Positions 18,604 to 26,891 of a DNA stretch of 57,805 bases are shown here, in pieces. The notes beneath the pieces were generated by a model. It was not told where the DNA came from. It was given only the letters and a program-made list of their open reading frames with translations, and ran no database searches. A program made the position numbers and the translations under genes. Location of the stretch: NCBI GenBank assembly GCA_029862165.1, contig JAOTXU010000020.1, positions 1 to 57,805 of the forward strand, given 5' to 3'. Source of the stretch: Gammaproteobacteria bacterium (GTDB lineage: Bacteria > Pseudomonadota > Gammaproteobacteria > Steroidobacterales > JABDKV01). How positions within the stretch are numbered: the stretch's first letter is position 1; each line of letters starts with the position of its first letter.

Positions 18604-19647
18604 TCAGACCGCACCGCCACCGAAAAGAACCAGGTGCGCTGGGGCTATTCGAACTCTCAGGCTCGCCCCTTCCGGGTAATCGGTTTCGGCTGACAGGGAC
18701 GCGTACACAGCCTCGCCGTTGTGGAGCGACAGCGTGTAGACAATCGTCGCTCCCCTGAATGCTCTTCTTTTGACCGTGGCCACCTGGCCTTCAGCGTCTT
18801 CAATCACGTCATCTGGCCGCAACAAGATATCCACTGTGTCACCGGCATGATGTTGCGCGGCAACCTCTCCGTGCACTACAACACCGGCGACTTCCACGGT
18901 ATCCGCTGATCTGACGACGCCTTCGAGAAATACGCCGCGGCCGACAAACGCGGCAACATCCCTGTTGACCGGATGATGATAGATTTCATGCGGCGTACCC
19001 CACTGCGCGATGACACCGTTGCGCATGACACCAATTGTGTCGGCCAGCATGAAAGCCTCATACTGATCGTGAGTTACGAGCAAAGTTGTAACCCCTGCGC
19101 TCTTGAGTATGTCGCGCACCTCTCTGCCGAGTCGCTGTCTCAATGACACATCAAGATTGGCGAATGGTTCGTCGAGGAGAATCAGACGCGGATGCGGGGC
19201 AAGTGCCCGTGCCAGTGCAACACGTTGTTGTTGGCCGCCCGATAGCTCGTGCGGGTAATGCTCGCCGACGCCCGCAAGACCAACCATCGCGAGATTTTCT
19301 TCCGCGCGCGCCCGTCGCTCTGCCACCGGAAGTCCCTGCAAACCGAATGCCACGTTGTCAGACGCGGTCAGATGAGGTAACAACGCCGCTTCCTGAAAAA
19401 CCATTCCGATCTGACGACGTTCTGGTGGTTCGGTGAATCCCTTGCGACTGAGGCTAACGCCACCGACTTTGATTTCACCGGAATCAAGTGACTCGAAACC
19501 GGCAACACAACGCAAGGCCGTTGTCTTGCCGCACCCACTGGGCCCAAGCAAGCAACCAATCTCGCCCGACTCGAGCTGCAGATTGAGTCCGCGCAGCACA
19601 GCCTGCGAGCCATAGCTGTGAAAGAGATTATCGAGTTGCAACTGCAT
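18604..19647 (-). CDS. fbpC: Ferric iron ABC transporter ATP-binding protein (FbpC-type)
   Basis: A 347-residue ATPase of the ferric/sulfate/polyamine importer class. Walker A is GPSGCGKTT (about 35-43), the signature LSGGQQQRVALARAL, Walker B LILLDEPFANLD, and the switch His lies in LLVTHDQYEAFM. The C-terminal third forms TOBE domains. It overlaps the permease gene by 20 bases, which indicates translational coupling. With the two genes before it, it forms a full FbpABC importer that takes up free Fe3+ from the periplasm. Confidence 0.9.
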   Translation of the reverse strand: MQLQLDNLFHSYGSQAVLRGLNLQLESGEIGCLLGPSGCGKTTALRCVAGFESLDSGEIKVGGVSLSRKGFTEPPERRQIGMVFQEAALLPHLTASDNVAFGLQGLPVAERRARAEENLAMVGLAGVGEHYPHELSGGQQQRVALARALAPHPRLILLDEPFANLDVSLRQRLGREVRDILKSAGVTTLLVTHDQYEAFMLADTIGVMRNGVIAQWGTPHEIYHHPVNRDVAAFVGRGVFLEGVVRSADTVEVAGVVVHGEVAAQHHAGDTVDILLRPDDVIEDAEGQVATVKRRAFRGATIVYTLSLHNGEAVYASLSAETDYPEGASLRVRIAPAHLVLFGGGAV

Positions 19648-21274
19648 GGCTGGACGCCCGGGTCAGAATAATGACGGGAATTAGCCCGGTAAGCACTATG
19701 GACAAAGCCGGCAGCGCAGCCTGTTCCCATTGCCCTTCCGCCGTCATCTCGTAGACACGAACGGCAAAGGTATCCCACCCAAAAGGGCGGGTCATTAGTG
19801 TAATAGGCATTTCCTTCATCACGTCGACGAAAACCAACAGCAATGCAGTCAGCAAGCCGCCACGCAACAAAGGCACGTGAACCCGCCGCAGTAACTGCCA
19901 GCCGCCCACGCCCAGACTGCGAGCCGATTCATCGATACGTACGGTTACTCGTTGCATCGCCGCGTCGACGGCTTGATAAGCGACGGCAAGAAAGCGGACC
20001 AAATACGCCAGTAACATGGCCAGAACGGTACCTTGCAGAAAGAATTTTGGCGATGCGCCCGTCAATGATTCGAGTGAGCTGTTGAGAAATCCATTAAGTC
20101 CGGATATTTGTGTGTATATGCCCACTGCAAGCACCGTGCCGGGCAACGCGTAGCCGAGGGTTGCTATGCGGCCCGCTAAACGTGCCACATTCCCCGCATT
20201 GCGTAACGCATAAACAAGGATAATTGCTACTGCAGCAATCATCAGCGCCGAAATCGTAGCCAGACTCAGCGTACGCAAACCACTATCAAGAAAGCGTGCA
20301 TCAATCTGTCCATTGCGTATACTCCAGGCAAGTAGCTGCAGGCAGGGCAAAACAAAGGCCAATAGCAAGACCAGCAATGCAGATCCGAACGCCACCCATC
20401 GTCCGGCGCCAGTCAAGGTCACCACGCCCGCACCGGGTGACAGACTTGTGATATAGGCCGTCCGCCCACGCCACCTGTATTCGAGCGCTACAGCAACAAA
20501 TACTAAGAGCAGCAAGAAAAACGCTAATTGCAACGCTGACGAAATCGAGAACAGACTGAACCACGACTGGTAAATTGCCGTGGTAAAGGTGTCGTAATTG
20601 AATACCGATACAGTGCCAAAATCAGCAAGCGTTTCCATCACCACCAGCATCAGCCCACCGGCGATCCAGGGTCGTGCCATTGGCAGTGCGACACGAAAGA
20701 AGCCCTGTCTTCGTGTCAATCCCAGCGACTGACCAACTTCAAGCGCTTGTCGGCCTTGTGTCAAGAAAGCATTGCGCGCCAGCAAATAGATGTACGGATA
20801 AAGTGCCAGCGCCATCACGACAATAATGCCGCCCCGACTACGAATCGGTGGAAACCAGACTTCAGCTCCAGCCCAGCTACGCAATAGCGTTTGCACCGGA
20901 CCAGAATATTCCAGAAAGCCAATGGCCACAAAAGCCATGACATAGCCGGGCATCGCCATGGGCAACAGTAGCGCCCAGCTAAAAAACCGGCTCCCAGGGA
21001 AATGATACATCGCCGTGAGCCAACCCAGCCCGACACCGATGAGTCCGGCCAGCATCGCAACGCCGGCAACCAGCAAGATTGTGTTGACCGTCACGCGAGG
21101 AAGCACATGACGTAACAGATGGCCGAGAATCTCGGTGTCTGGGTGCAACAATGACAGCACAACGATAATCAGCGAAGCCAGTGTCGGCAACGCCACGAGA
21201 AAAGCGATCGCTGACCAATAACGTGATTCCGCTAAGTAACCGGACCTGGGCAGACTCCCGACGACGCCGCTCAT
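19628..21274 (-). CDS. fbpB: Ferric iron ABC transporter permease (FbpB-type, fused double permease)
   Basis: A 548-residue protein with about twelve transmembrane helices. It consists of two BPD permease halves in one chain, as usual for FbpB/SfuB. Each half has an EAA-like loop: ALEVGQSLGLTRRQGFFRVALP near the middle of the first half and ESARSLGVGGWQLLRRVHVP in the second. It lies 12 bases behind the binding protein and overlaps the ATPase gene. It moves Fe3+ across the inner membrane. Confidence 0.92.
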   Translation of the reverse strand: MSGVVGSLPRSGYLAESRYWSAIAFLVALPTLASLIIVVLSLLHPDTEILGHLLRHVLPRVTVNTILLVAGVAMLAGLIGVGLGWLTAMYHFPGSRFFSWALLLPMAMPGYVMAFVAIGFLEYSGPVQTLLRSWAGAEVWFPPIRSRGGIIVVMALALYPYIYLLARNAFLTQGRQALEVGQSLGLTRRQGFFRVALPMARPWIAGGLMLVVMETLADFGTVSVFNYDTFTTAIYQSWFSLFSISSALQLAFFLLLLVFVAVALEYRWRGRTAYITSLSPGAGVVTLTGAGRWVAFGSALLVLLLAFVLPCLQLLAWSIRNGQIDARFLDSGLRTLSLATISALMIAAVAIILVYALRNAGNVARLAGRIATLGYALPGTVLAVGIYTQISGLNGFLNSSLESLTGASPKFFLQGTVLAMLLAYLVRFLAVAYQAVDAAMQRVTVRIDESARSLGVGGWQLLRRVHVPLLRGGLLTALLLVFVDVMKEMPITLMTRPFGWDTFAVRVYEMTAEGQWEQAALPALSIVLTGLIPVIILTRASSHAVATR

Positions 21275-21286
21275 ACTGTGCGCTGC

Positions 21287-22285
21287 TTATCGATAACCGG
21301 CGCGATCCATCAATTGTACGGCGCGCGATTGCAATTCACCGGCACGGCTCACGTTAATGAGGTTCTGATTGAAATCCCCCCAGGCTGCCACAAGTGGATC
21401 GCTGGGCACCGATTCGTTGACCGGGTATTCCAGGTTCAGTGCGGCGAACTCTGCCTGGGCGGTCTCCGACGACAACCATTCAAGCAGTTTCAGTGCGCCC
21501 GGGCGATTGTCTGCAAACTTAACGATACCGGCGCCGGAAACATTGACATGCACACCGCTGCCTTGTTGATTTGGCCAGAACAGTGCAATTGGAATTGCCG
21601 GATCTTTTTTCTGCAGGCGTCCAAAATAATAAGTATTGACTATCCCAACGTCGCACTGTCCGGCAACGATGGCTTCGATGACTTTCGTGTCACTGGAGTA
21701 CACGGGCGCGGCGAGATTTGCGACCCACCTACGTACGATCTGTTCTGTTTTCTCTTCACCATGTTCGGCAATCATCATTGCAACAAGCGACTGGTTGTAT
21801 ACCTTCTTTGATGTCCGTAAACACAAGCGGCCTTGCCACGCTGCGTCACCCAGCGCGGCGTACGTACTGAGTTGTGATGGATCCACGCGGTCGGTGCTGT
21901 AGATAATCGTGCGCGCCCTGACGGATAAACCAAACCACCGCCCCGCCTCGTCATGCAGATGCGCAGGAACGTTTCTGTTCAAGACAGCGGATTGTGCTTG
22001 TTGCAGCAAGCCCTGCTCGGCGGCCAGCCAAAGATTACCGGCGTCGACCGTCAGGAACAGATCTGCAGGGGTTTGCTCGCCTTCAGATATCAACCGCTGC
22101 ATCAACGGCCCTTCTTTGTCGGTAGCCCATGTCACAACGGCACCAGTTTGCGCCATGTAGCGCTCGAACAAAGGCTGGATCAATTGCTCGGCGCGAGCCG
22201 AATAAACAACGACTTCATTGGGCTCGGGCGCGCAACCTGCTGCCAGGACAAGGACGGCCAGCACGGCGGAAAGGTATTTCGGCAT
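21287..22285 (-). CDS. fbpA: Ferric iron ABC transporter substrate-binding lipoprotein (FbpA/FutA-type)
   Basis: A 332-residue periplasmic Fe3+-binding protein. From the ATG at 22285, which has AAGGG at good spacing, a lipoprotein signal runs to the lipobox LAAGC, so it is probably membrane-tethered. The Tyr pair of iron-binding members is visible in GIVNTYYFGRL, and VVVYSARAEQLIQPLFERY matches the family start. It is first of fbpABC and begins 33 bases behind the diguanylate cyclase stop, so the two could share a transcript. No Fur box was recognised with confidence. Confidence 0.9.
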   Translation of the reverse strand: MPKYLSAVLAVLVLAAGCAPEPNEVVVYSARAEQLIQPLFERYMAQTGAVVTWATDKEGPLMQRLISEGEQTPADLFLTVDAGNLWLAAEQGLLQQAQSAVLNRNVPAHLHDEAGRWFGLSVRARTIIYSTDRVDPSQLSTYAALGDAAWQGRLCLRTSKKVYNQSLVAMMIAEHGEEKTEQIVRRWVANLAAPVYSSDTKVIEAIVAGQCDVGIVNTYYFGRLQKKDPAIPIALFWPNQQGSGVHVNVSGAGIVKFADNRPGALKLLEWLSSETAQAEFAALNLEYPVNESVPSDPLVAAWGDFNQNLINVSRAGELQSRAVQLMDRAGYR

Positions 22286-22318
22286 CTTGGGCCCTTGCAA
22301 CGTCTGGGACTCTAAATG

Positions 22319-23422
22319 CTAATCAATCTCATTCGCAATTGGAACCGATTGAGCCGTAATTACCCGGTCGCGACCGGTTTTTTTAGCCCGGTACATCGCC
22401 CAATCGGCCGCTTCGAGCAAGGCCCTGCCCTGCGCTTTCGGTTCACTGTGGCGGCGCGGCCGGGTGGCCGCCACACCGACAGACACGGTGATCGTCAGCG
22501 CGCAACCCTCGTCTGCGAGTATCGGCGTGGCACGCACAACACGACGAACCCGTTCTGCAAGATTACGCGCGAAGCGTTGTTCAGTGTCTGGCAAAACGAC
22601 AATGAATTCCTCGCCTCCAAAACGAGCCGCCACATCGCTGCCGCGCACCTGTGTCGCAACCCGTCGCGACACTTCCTGCAAAACCTCGTCGCCGGCAAGA
22701 TGACCCAGACTGTCATTGACTTGTTTGAAATGATCGACGTCGATCATCAGACAACTCACCGTATAACCACTGCGCTGAGCCCGCGCGATTTCCTCCGTCA
22801 ACCTCACTTCCAGGTAACGCCGGTTATGCCAATTGGTTAGCGGGTCGGTCAATCCGCTGCGACGAAGACGCGCCCGGTTGACCGCATTTTCAAGAGCAAA
22901 CGAAGCAATTACGCCAAGATGCTCAAGTATGTCGGTCGCATGATCCGGTGTGAAGCGCTGTGGGTCGCCACTACCGAGGTTAATGCTGCCCATGAGAAAC
23001 TTCTCGCGAACCAATGGCAGTATGGCAATGCTGGCGATACCGGTGCATGCCGGAAACAAAGAACGGTGTTTATCATTGCTCGGTCCCAGCCACGGTTTTG
23101 CAAGCCGTTCGTAAATCCCCGGAAATGCATCGAGTTTATCGACCAGCAAGATTCCGGGCGGAACCTGTTGATTGCTCAACGCGGTCACCAGGTGTCTGAC
23201 CTCATGCTCCGGATCGCATAAGACCAGTGTACTCGCGGGAATACCGAACGAATCGCCAAGGCCAATTGTTATGCGCCGGAACAATTCGACCAGTGAATTG
23301 GCATCCAACAAACTGAGTTCGCGCTTCTGTGCGCGGCGCAGTATCAACTCATTGGTATTCGCCTCAGCGGTTTGTGCGAGCAGGCGCTGATGCATTGTTG
23401 TTATTTCGTTGACGCTCGTCAT
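22319..23422 (-). CDS. Diguanylate cyclase with N-terminal DUF484/GAF-like sensor
   Basis: A 367-residue protein predicted to make c-di-GMP from GTP. Residues about 15-195 resemble the DUF484/GAF fold (an N-terminal helix, then ITIGLGDSFGIPASTLVLCD). The C-terminal GGDEF domain (about 205-360) has the intact active site GGEEF in VAARFGGEEFIVVLPD, the DVDHFKQVND strand, and the inhibitory I-site RGSD five residues upstream. There is no membrane helix, so it acts in the cytoplasm. It sits directly upstream of fbpABC; co-transcription would tie c-di-GMP synthesis to iron uptake. The start at 23422 is chosen because the longer frame adds no family-like sequence. Confidence 0.88.
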   Translation of the reverse strand: MTSVNEITTMHQRLLAQTAEANTNELILRRAQKRELSLLDANSLVELFRRITIGLGDSFGIPASTLVLCDPEHEVRHLVTALSNQQVPPGILLVDKLDAFPGIYERLAKPWLGPSNDKHRSLFPACTGIASIAILPLVREKFLMGSINLGSGDPQRFTPDHATDILEHLGVIASFALENAVNRARLRRSGLTDPLTNWHNRRYLEVRLTEEIARAQRSGYTVSCLMIDVDHFKQVNDSLGHLAGDEVLQEVSRRVATQVRGSDVAARFGGEEFIVVLPDTEQRFARNLAERVRRVVRATPILADEGCALTITVSVGVAATRPRRHSEPKAQGRALLEAADWAMYRAKKTGRDRVITAQSVPIANEID

Positions 23423-23510
23423 GTTGGTGCTTCGCAAGATAGGCTTAATATTACGGCAGCACAACAAATTATGCCCGGGACTTGCCCGGGCATACATTGA
23501 TAACTACGAT

Positions 23511-23918
23511 TTAGTCGTCGAAGCCGAGAAAGATCGTTATGCCATACGGTGAGATACGGATTCCGTCACCACCCCGATAATAATGACCATAACGAGAATC
23601 ATAATAACGGGCACCATAACGATGGCTAACGTACGAATACGGCCGGTAAACATAATCACTACTGGGCCGGTAGCTGTAATAGTTGCGATGAGACCGATAA
23701 CGCCGGTTTGCGCGGCGATTGTCATGCCGATTGGCCCGGTAACGGTCGTAGCGACGATTGTCGTGCCGATGGGTGCGGTAGTGGTTGCCACTAGAAACAT
23801 AACGAAAGTGCTCAGCCCGCGGGGCCACGCTCCCGAATTTCGTATCGCCGGCATAAGTCACCGGGATCATCAGCGCCAGCAACGCTGCCAGAGATGTCGA
23901 GATCAGTAATTTGTTCAT
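23511..23918 (-). CDS. Exported Arg/Tyr/His-rich repeat protein
   Basis: A 135-residue protein with a clear signal peptide (MNKLLISTSLAALLALMIPVTYA). The mature part is very rich in Arg, Tyr and His, with an RHDNRR motif occurring twice (THRHDNRRYD, ANRHDNRRAN), then Tyr-Arg blocks. It ends with a different, hydrophobic tail (DGIRISPYGITIFLGFDD). The composition suggests a highly basic secreted or periplasmic protein that could bind polyanions such as polyphosphate, lipopolysaccharide or nucleic acid. No function is known to me. The ATG at 23918 opens the signal peptide and has a GGTAGG stretch upstream. Confidence 0.75.
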   Translation of the reverse strand: MNKLLISTSLAALLALMIPVTYAGDTKFGSVAPRAEHFRYVSSGNHYRTHRHDNRRYDRYRANRHDNRRANRRYRSHRNYYSYRPSSDYVYRPYSYVSHRYGARYYDSRYGHYYRGGDGIRISPYGITIFLGFDD

Positions 23919-24012
23919 GAGTGGAAGCCTACCTGCAGTCAACTGAACCGTGCCTGAATTCATGCTGATACAGTTTTTTCATACCAAACAATGCCTTCCA
24001 CAGAATATTATG

Positions 24013-25464
24013 TCACCTCTTCAGGGTGAAGCGATGCAAAAACTTTTGTAGGCGGCTGCCATGCGGCGGATAAAGTGTCCTGGCCGTATTGAGCCAACGG
24101 GGGCGTCGGTAGACACCGCGAATATTGGAGAATGTAGCGAATCCCTCGTGACCATGATAACGGCCCATCCCGGAGTCTCCCGTACCGCCGAAGGGCAAAT
24201 CGTCCACCGCAACGTGCATAATCGCGTCGTTGATACACACGCCCCCAGAATGGGTATGGTCCAGCACCTTACGTATGCGTTTGCGATTGCTGTCGAAAAA
24301 ATTAAGGGCCAGCGGCCTGGGTCTTGCGTTGATGTATTCGATTACGTCATCGATGCTGTCGTAGGGAACAATCGGTAATAACGGTCCGAAAATCTCTTCC
24401 TGCATGATCCGCATATCATCGTGCACATTCAGCAGCACTGTAAGCGGTATCTTTCTCGACTGGTGCGGCATTTTTTCGCCGGCCGGATTTATTTCCAGGA
24501 TTTTTGCTTCCTTTGTACGCGCGTCATGCACGAGATCCTGCAAGCGCTCGTATTGGCGATCACTTGCTATCGAAGTGTAGTCATCATTGTCCCCTACCGT
24601 TGGGAACATCTTGGTGAAGCTACCGCGCAGATGATCGACCAGCTCGTCCTGCATGTCGTGTGGACACAACACGTAATCAGGCGCTGTACAGGTCTGGCCG
24701 GCATTCAATGCTTTGCCAAAACAAATCCGTTCTGCAGCCATCTTTAAATCAACATCGCGGGTCACGATAGTTGGTGACTTGCCGCCCAACTCCAGCGTTA
24801 CGGGAGTCAGGTTTTCTGCGGCCGCACGCATGATATGGCGGCCGACCCCGGTGGATCCGGTAAATAGCAGGTGATCAAAAGGCAATCTCGAGAACTCGAT
24901 ACCGACATCAGCTTCGCCTGTTACCACGCTGACGTGATCTTCGTGATATATCTCGCCGAACATTTTCTGCATGTGGGCGCTGGTACGCGGTGTAAATTCC
25001 GACGGTTTGATCATCACGCGATTGCCCGCCGCCAGGGCATACGTTAATGGGCTGGTGACCATAAGAAGCGGGTAATTCCATGGCGCGATGATGCCAACGA
25101 CACCCTTGGGCTGATATTCGGTCTTTGCACTCGTCGACAACATCAGCCGGCCGATATGCGCCCGGCGTGGCCGCATCCAGCGGCGAAGTCTGCTTCGCGC
25201 ATATCGCAACCCCTCAACACTTACCATAATCTCCGCCGACAGCGTTTCGGCATGAGAGCGGTTGCCGAAATCGGCCGATATCGCTGCCGCAAGCTCCTCC
25301 TGGTCCCTGATCAGGATTTCCATCAAACAGGTGAGATGCTCACGCCGCTGACCCAGAGTTGGATTAGGCGACTCTAAAAATGCCTGTTTTTGACCTGTAA
25401 ACAGGTCTTCCAGATGCCTCGACGCCGGACTGAGGGTCTGAACCTGTGCGTGGCGACTAAGCAT
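24013..25464 (-). CDS. Aldehyde dehydrogenase, coniferyl-aldehyde-dehydrogenase type
   Basis: A 483-residue NAD(P)-dependent aldehyde dehydrogenase. Catalytic Cys is in NAGQTCTAPDY (about C259), Glu in LELGGKSPT (about E225), the oxyanion Asn in APWNYPLL, and the nucleotide loop is FTGSTGVGRHI. The short N-terminus and hydrophobic/basic C-terminus match class-3-like enzymes, often named coniferyl aldehyde dehydrogenase, which oxidise aromatic or fatty aldehydes. No aromatic-degradation genes are nearby, so a general detoxification role is as likely. Confidence 0.9.
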   Translation of the reverse strand: MLSRHAQVQTLSPASRHLEDLFTGQKQAFLESPNPTLGQRREHLTCLMEILIRDQEELAAAISADFGNRSHAETLSAEIMVSVEGLRYARSRLRRWMRPRRAHIGRLMLSTSAKTEYQPKGVVGIIAPWNYPLLMVTSPLTYALAAGNRVMIKPSEFTPRTSAHMQKMFGEIYHEDHVSVVTGEADVGIEFSRLPFDHLLFTGSTGVGRHIMRAAAENLTPVTLELGGKSPTIVTRDVDLKMAAERICFGKALNAGQTCTAPDYVLCPHDMQDELVDHLRGSFTKMFPTVGDNDDYTSIASDRQYERLQDLVHDARTKEAKILEINPAGEKMPHQSRKIPLTVLLNVHDDMRIMQEEIFGPLLPIVPYDSIDDVIEYINARPRPLALNFFDSNRKRIRKVLDHTHSGGVCINDAIMHVAVDDLPFGGTGDSGMGRYHGHEGFATFSNIRGVYRRPRWLNTARTLYPPHGSRLQKFLHRFTLKR

Positions 25465-25611
25465 CCTTTAAACCCTCTACTGGCATAGCACAAGCATACC
25501 ACCCTGCCACAAAACCACCCTGAGACTGCCCCGAAGGTAAAAGCGCGAACCAGGTCCTTCAGGCCGGGCAGGCATTTGGTCAAACTCCGCTGGCCGGAAC
25601 CAGAGATTCTT

Positions 25612-26820
25612 ATGGAAACCGCAGCGGCCGTAGATACAAAACCGCCCGTAATGGTGCTGGATGATGACCCAGAGTTTGCCTCCTTCGTGGCGGCGGCAAT
25701 GCGTCGTGCCGGTTACCAACCGGTTGTTGCGCCGAATCACGAAGTGTTTTTTCGTGAGCTGACCGACGAACACTCCATCGTCATCATTGACCTGATGTTG
25801 CCGGGACAGGATGGCATCCTCGTCCTGCGGGAACTGGGCAAACTCGGATTCGAAGGATCAATCGTACTGGTCAGTACTGTCGACGTGCGTGTTCTGGGAG
25901 CGGCAGAACGTCTGGCGGCCGGGCATGGGCTGCGTTTGCTGGGCAGCCTGCGTAAGCCTTTCCAGGTCAGCGAGCTGCTGGACGTGGTCACCGCGAAACC
26001 GCCTCCATTAGTAAAGAAAACAGCGAAAAAGACAATCGCACCAGTTTCGGCACAGGAACTTAAACGCGGCCTTGATGCCGATGAATTTGTGGTGCACTTT
26101 CAGCCGAAGGTAGAGGTTCAATCGTTGGAATTCGTATCGGTGGAGGCCCTGGCGCGCTGGGCACATCCCGAAAAGGGCATACTGTCGCCCGCCCACTTTA
26201 TTGGCGTCGCCGAAAACAACGACCTGATTGGTCTACTGACAGCGACGATAATCCGTAAGGCTTTTCATCAATGCGCGGAATGGCTGGACGCCGGTCTACG
26301 TCTCAGAGTCGCCGTCAATGTCTCCACCCGATCACTCGGTGATTACGACCTGCCGGAATGGTTTGAGGAACAAACCCGTGAAGCAGGAATACTCCCGCAT
26401 CAGGTCGTGATCGAGGTGACCGAAAGCTGGCTGGGTAAAGACCCCCTGGCGATGCTGGAGATTCTGACGCGTATGCGCATGAAGGGCTTCTCATTATCTA
26501 TCGATGATTTCGGTACAGGCTATTCCACGATGCTGAAACTCAAGACCATCCCTTTTAGCGAGTTAAAGCTGGATCAGTCATTTATCAGAGACGCAGCGTC
26601 GGATGCCGAGGCGAGATACATCGTGGAATCCAGCATTAGCCTGGGTCAGAAACTCGGTTTGAACCTCGTCGCCGAGGGGGTGGAACGACAGGAAGACTGG
26701 GATCTCATCACTGAACTGGGTTGTGACGAAGGCCAGGGCTATTTTATTGCCCGCCCCATGCGCGGCCGCGATGTGCCGCACTGGCTACGCCGTTGGCAGG
26801 CCTATCTCGGCAAGGCCTGA
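25612..26820 (+). CDS. Response regulator with EAL c-di-GMP phosphodiesterase output
   Basis: A 402-residue cytoplasmic protein. The receiver domain (about 12-130) has the acidic cluster DDD (17-19), phospho-acceptor Asp60 in IVIIDLMLPG and Lys in LRKPF. The EAL domain (about 150-398) keeps all catalytic motifs: VEALARW, DDFGTGYSTM, ELKLDQSFI and VAEGVER. It should therefore hydrolyse c-di-GMP to pGpG. No histidine kinase is adjacent, so it is an orphan regulator. It may oppose the GGDEF protein 2 kb away. The ATG at 25612 precedes the receiver; a TTG 36 bases earlier is less likely. Confidence 0.92.
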   Translation: METAAAVDTKPPVMVLDDDPEFASFVAAAMRRAGYQPVVAPNHEVFFRELTDEHSIVIIDLMLPGQDGILVLRELGKLGFEGSIVLVSTVDVRVLGAAERLAAGHGLRLLGSLRKPFQVSELLDVVTAKPPPLVKKTAKKTIAPVSAQELKRGLDADEFVVHFQPKVEVQSLEFVSVEALARWAHPEKGILSPAHFIGVAENNDLIGLLTATIIRKAFHQCAEWLDAGLRLRVAVNVSTRSLGDYDLPEWFEEQTREAGILPHQVVIEVTESWLGKDPLAMLEILTRMRMKGFSLSIDDFGTGYSTMLKLKTIPFSELKLDQSFIRDAASDAEARYIVESSISLGQKLGLNLVAEGVERQEDWDLITELGCDEGQGYFIARPMRGRDVPHWLRRWQAYLGKA

Positions 26821-26891
26821 GTTTGAGACGTATTTACGCTAAACTGCGCGCCCGCTCCGGCGCCTTTTCTAATTTCCGTGGTCCAACTGGC

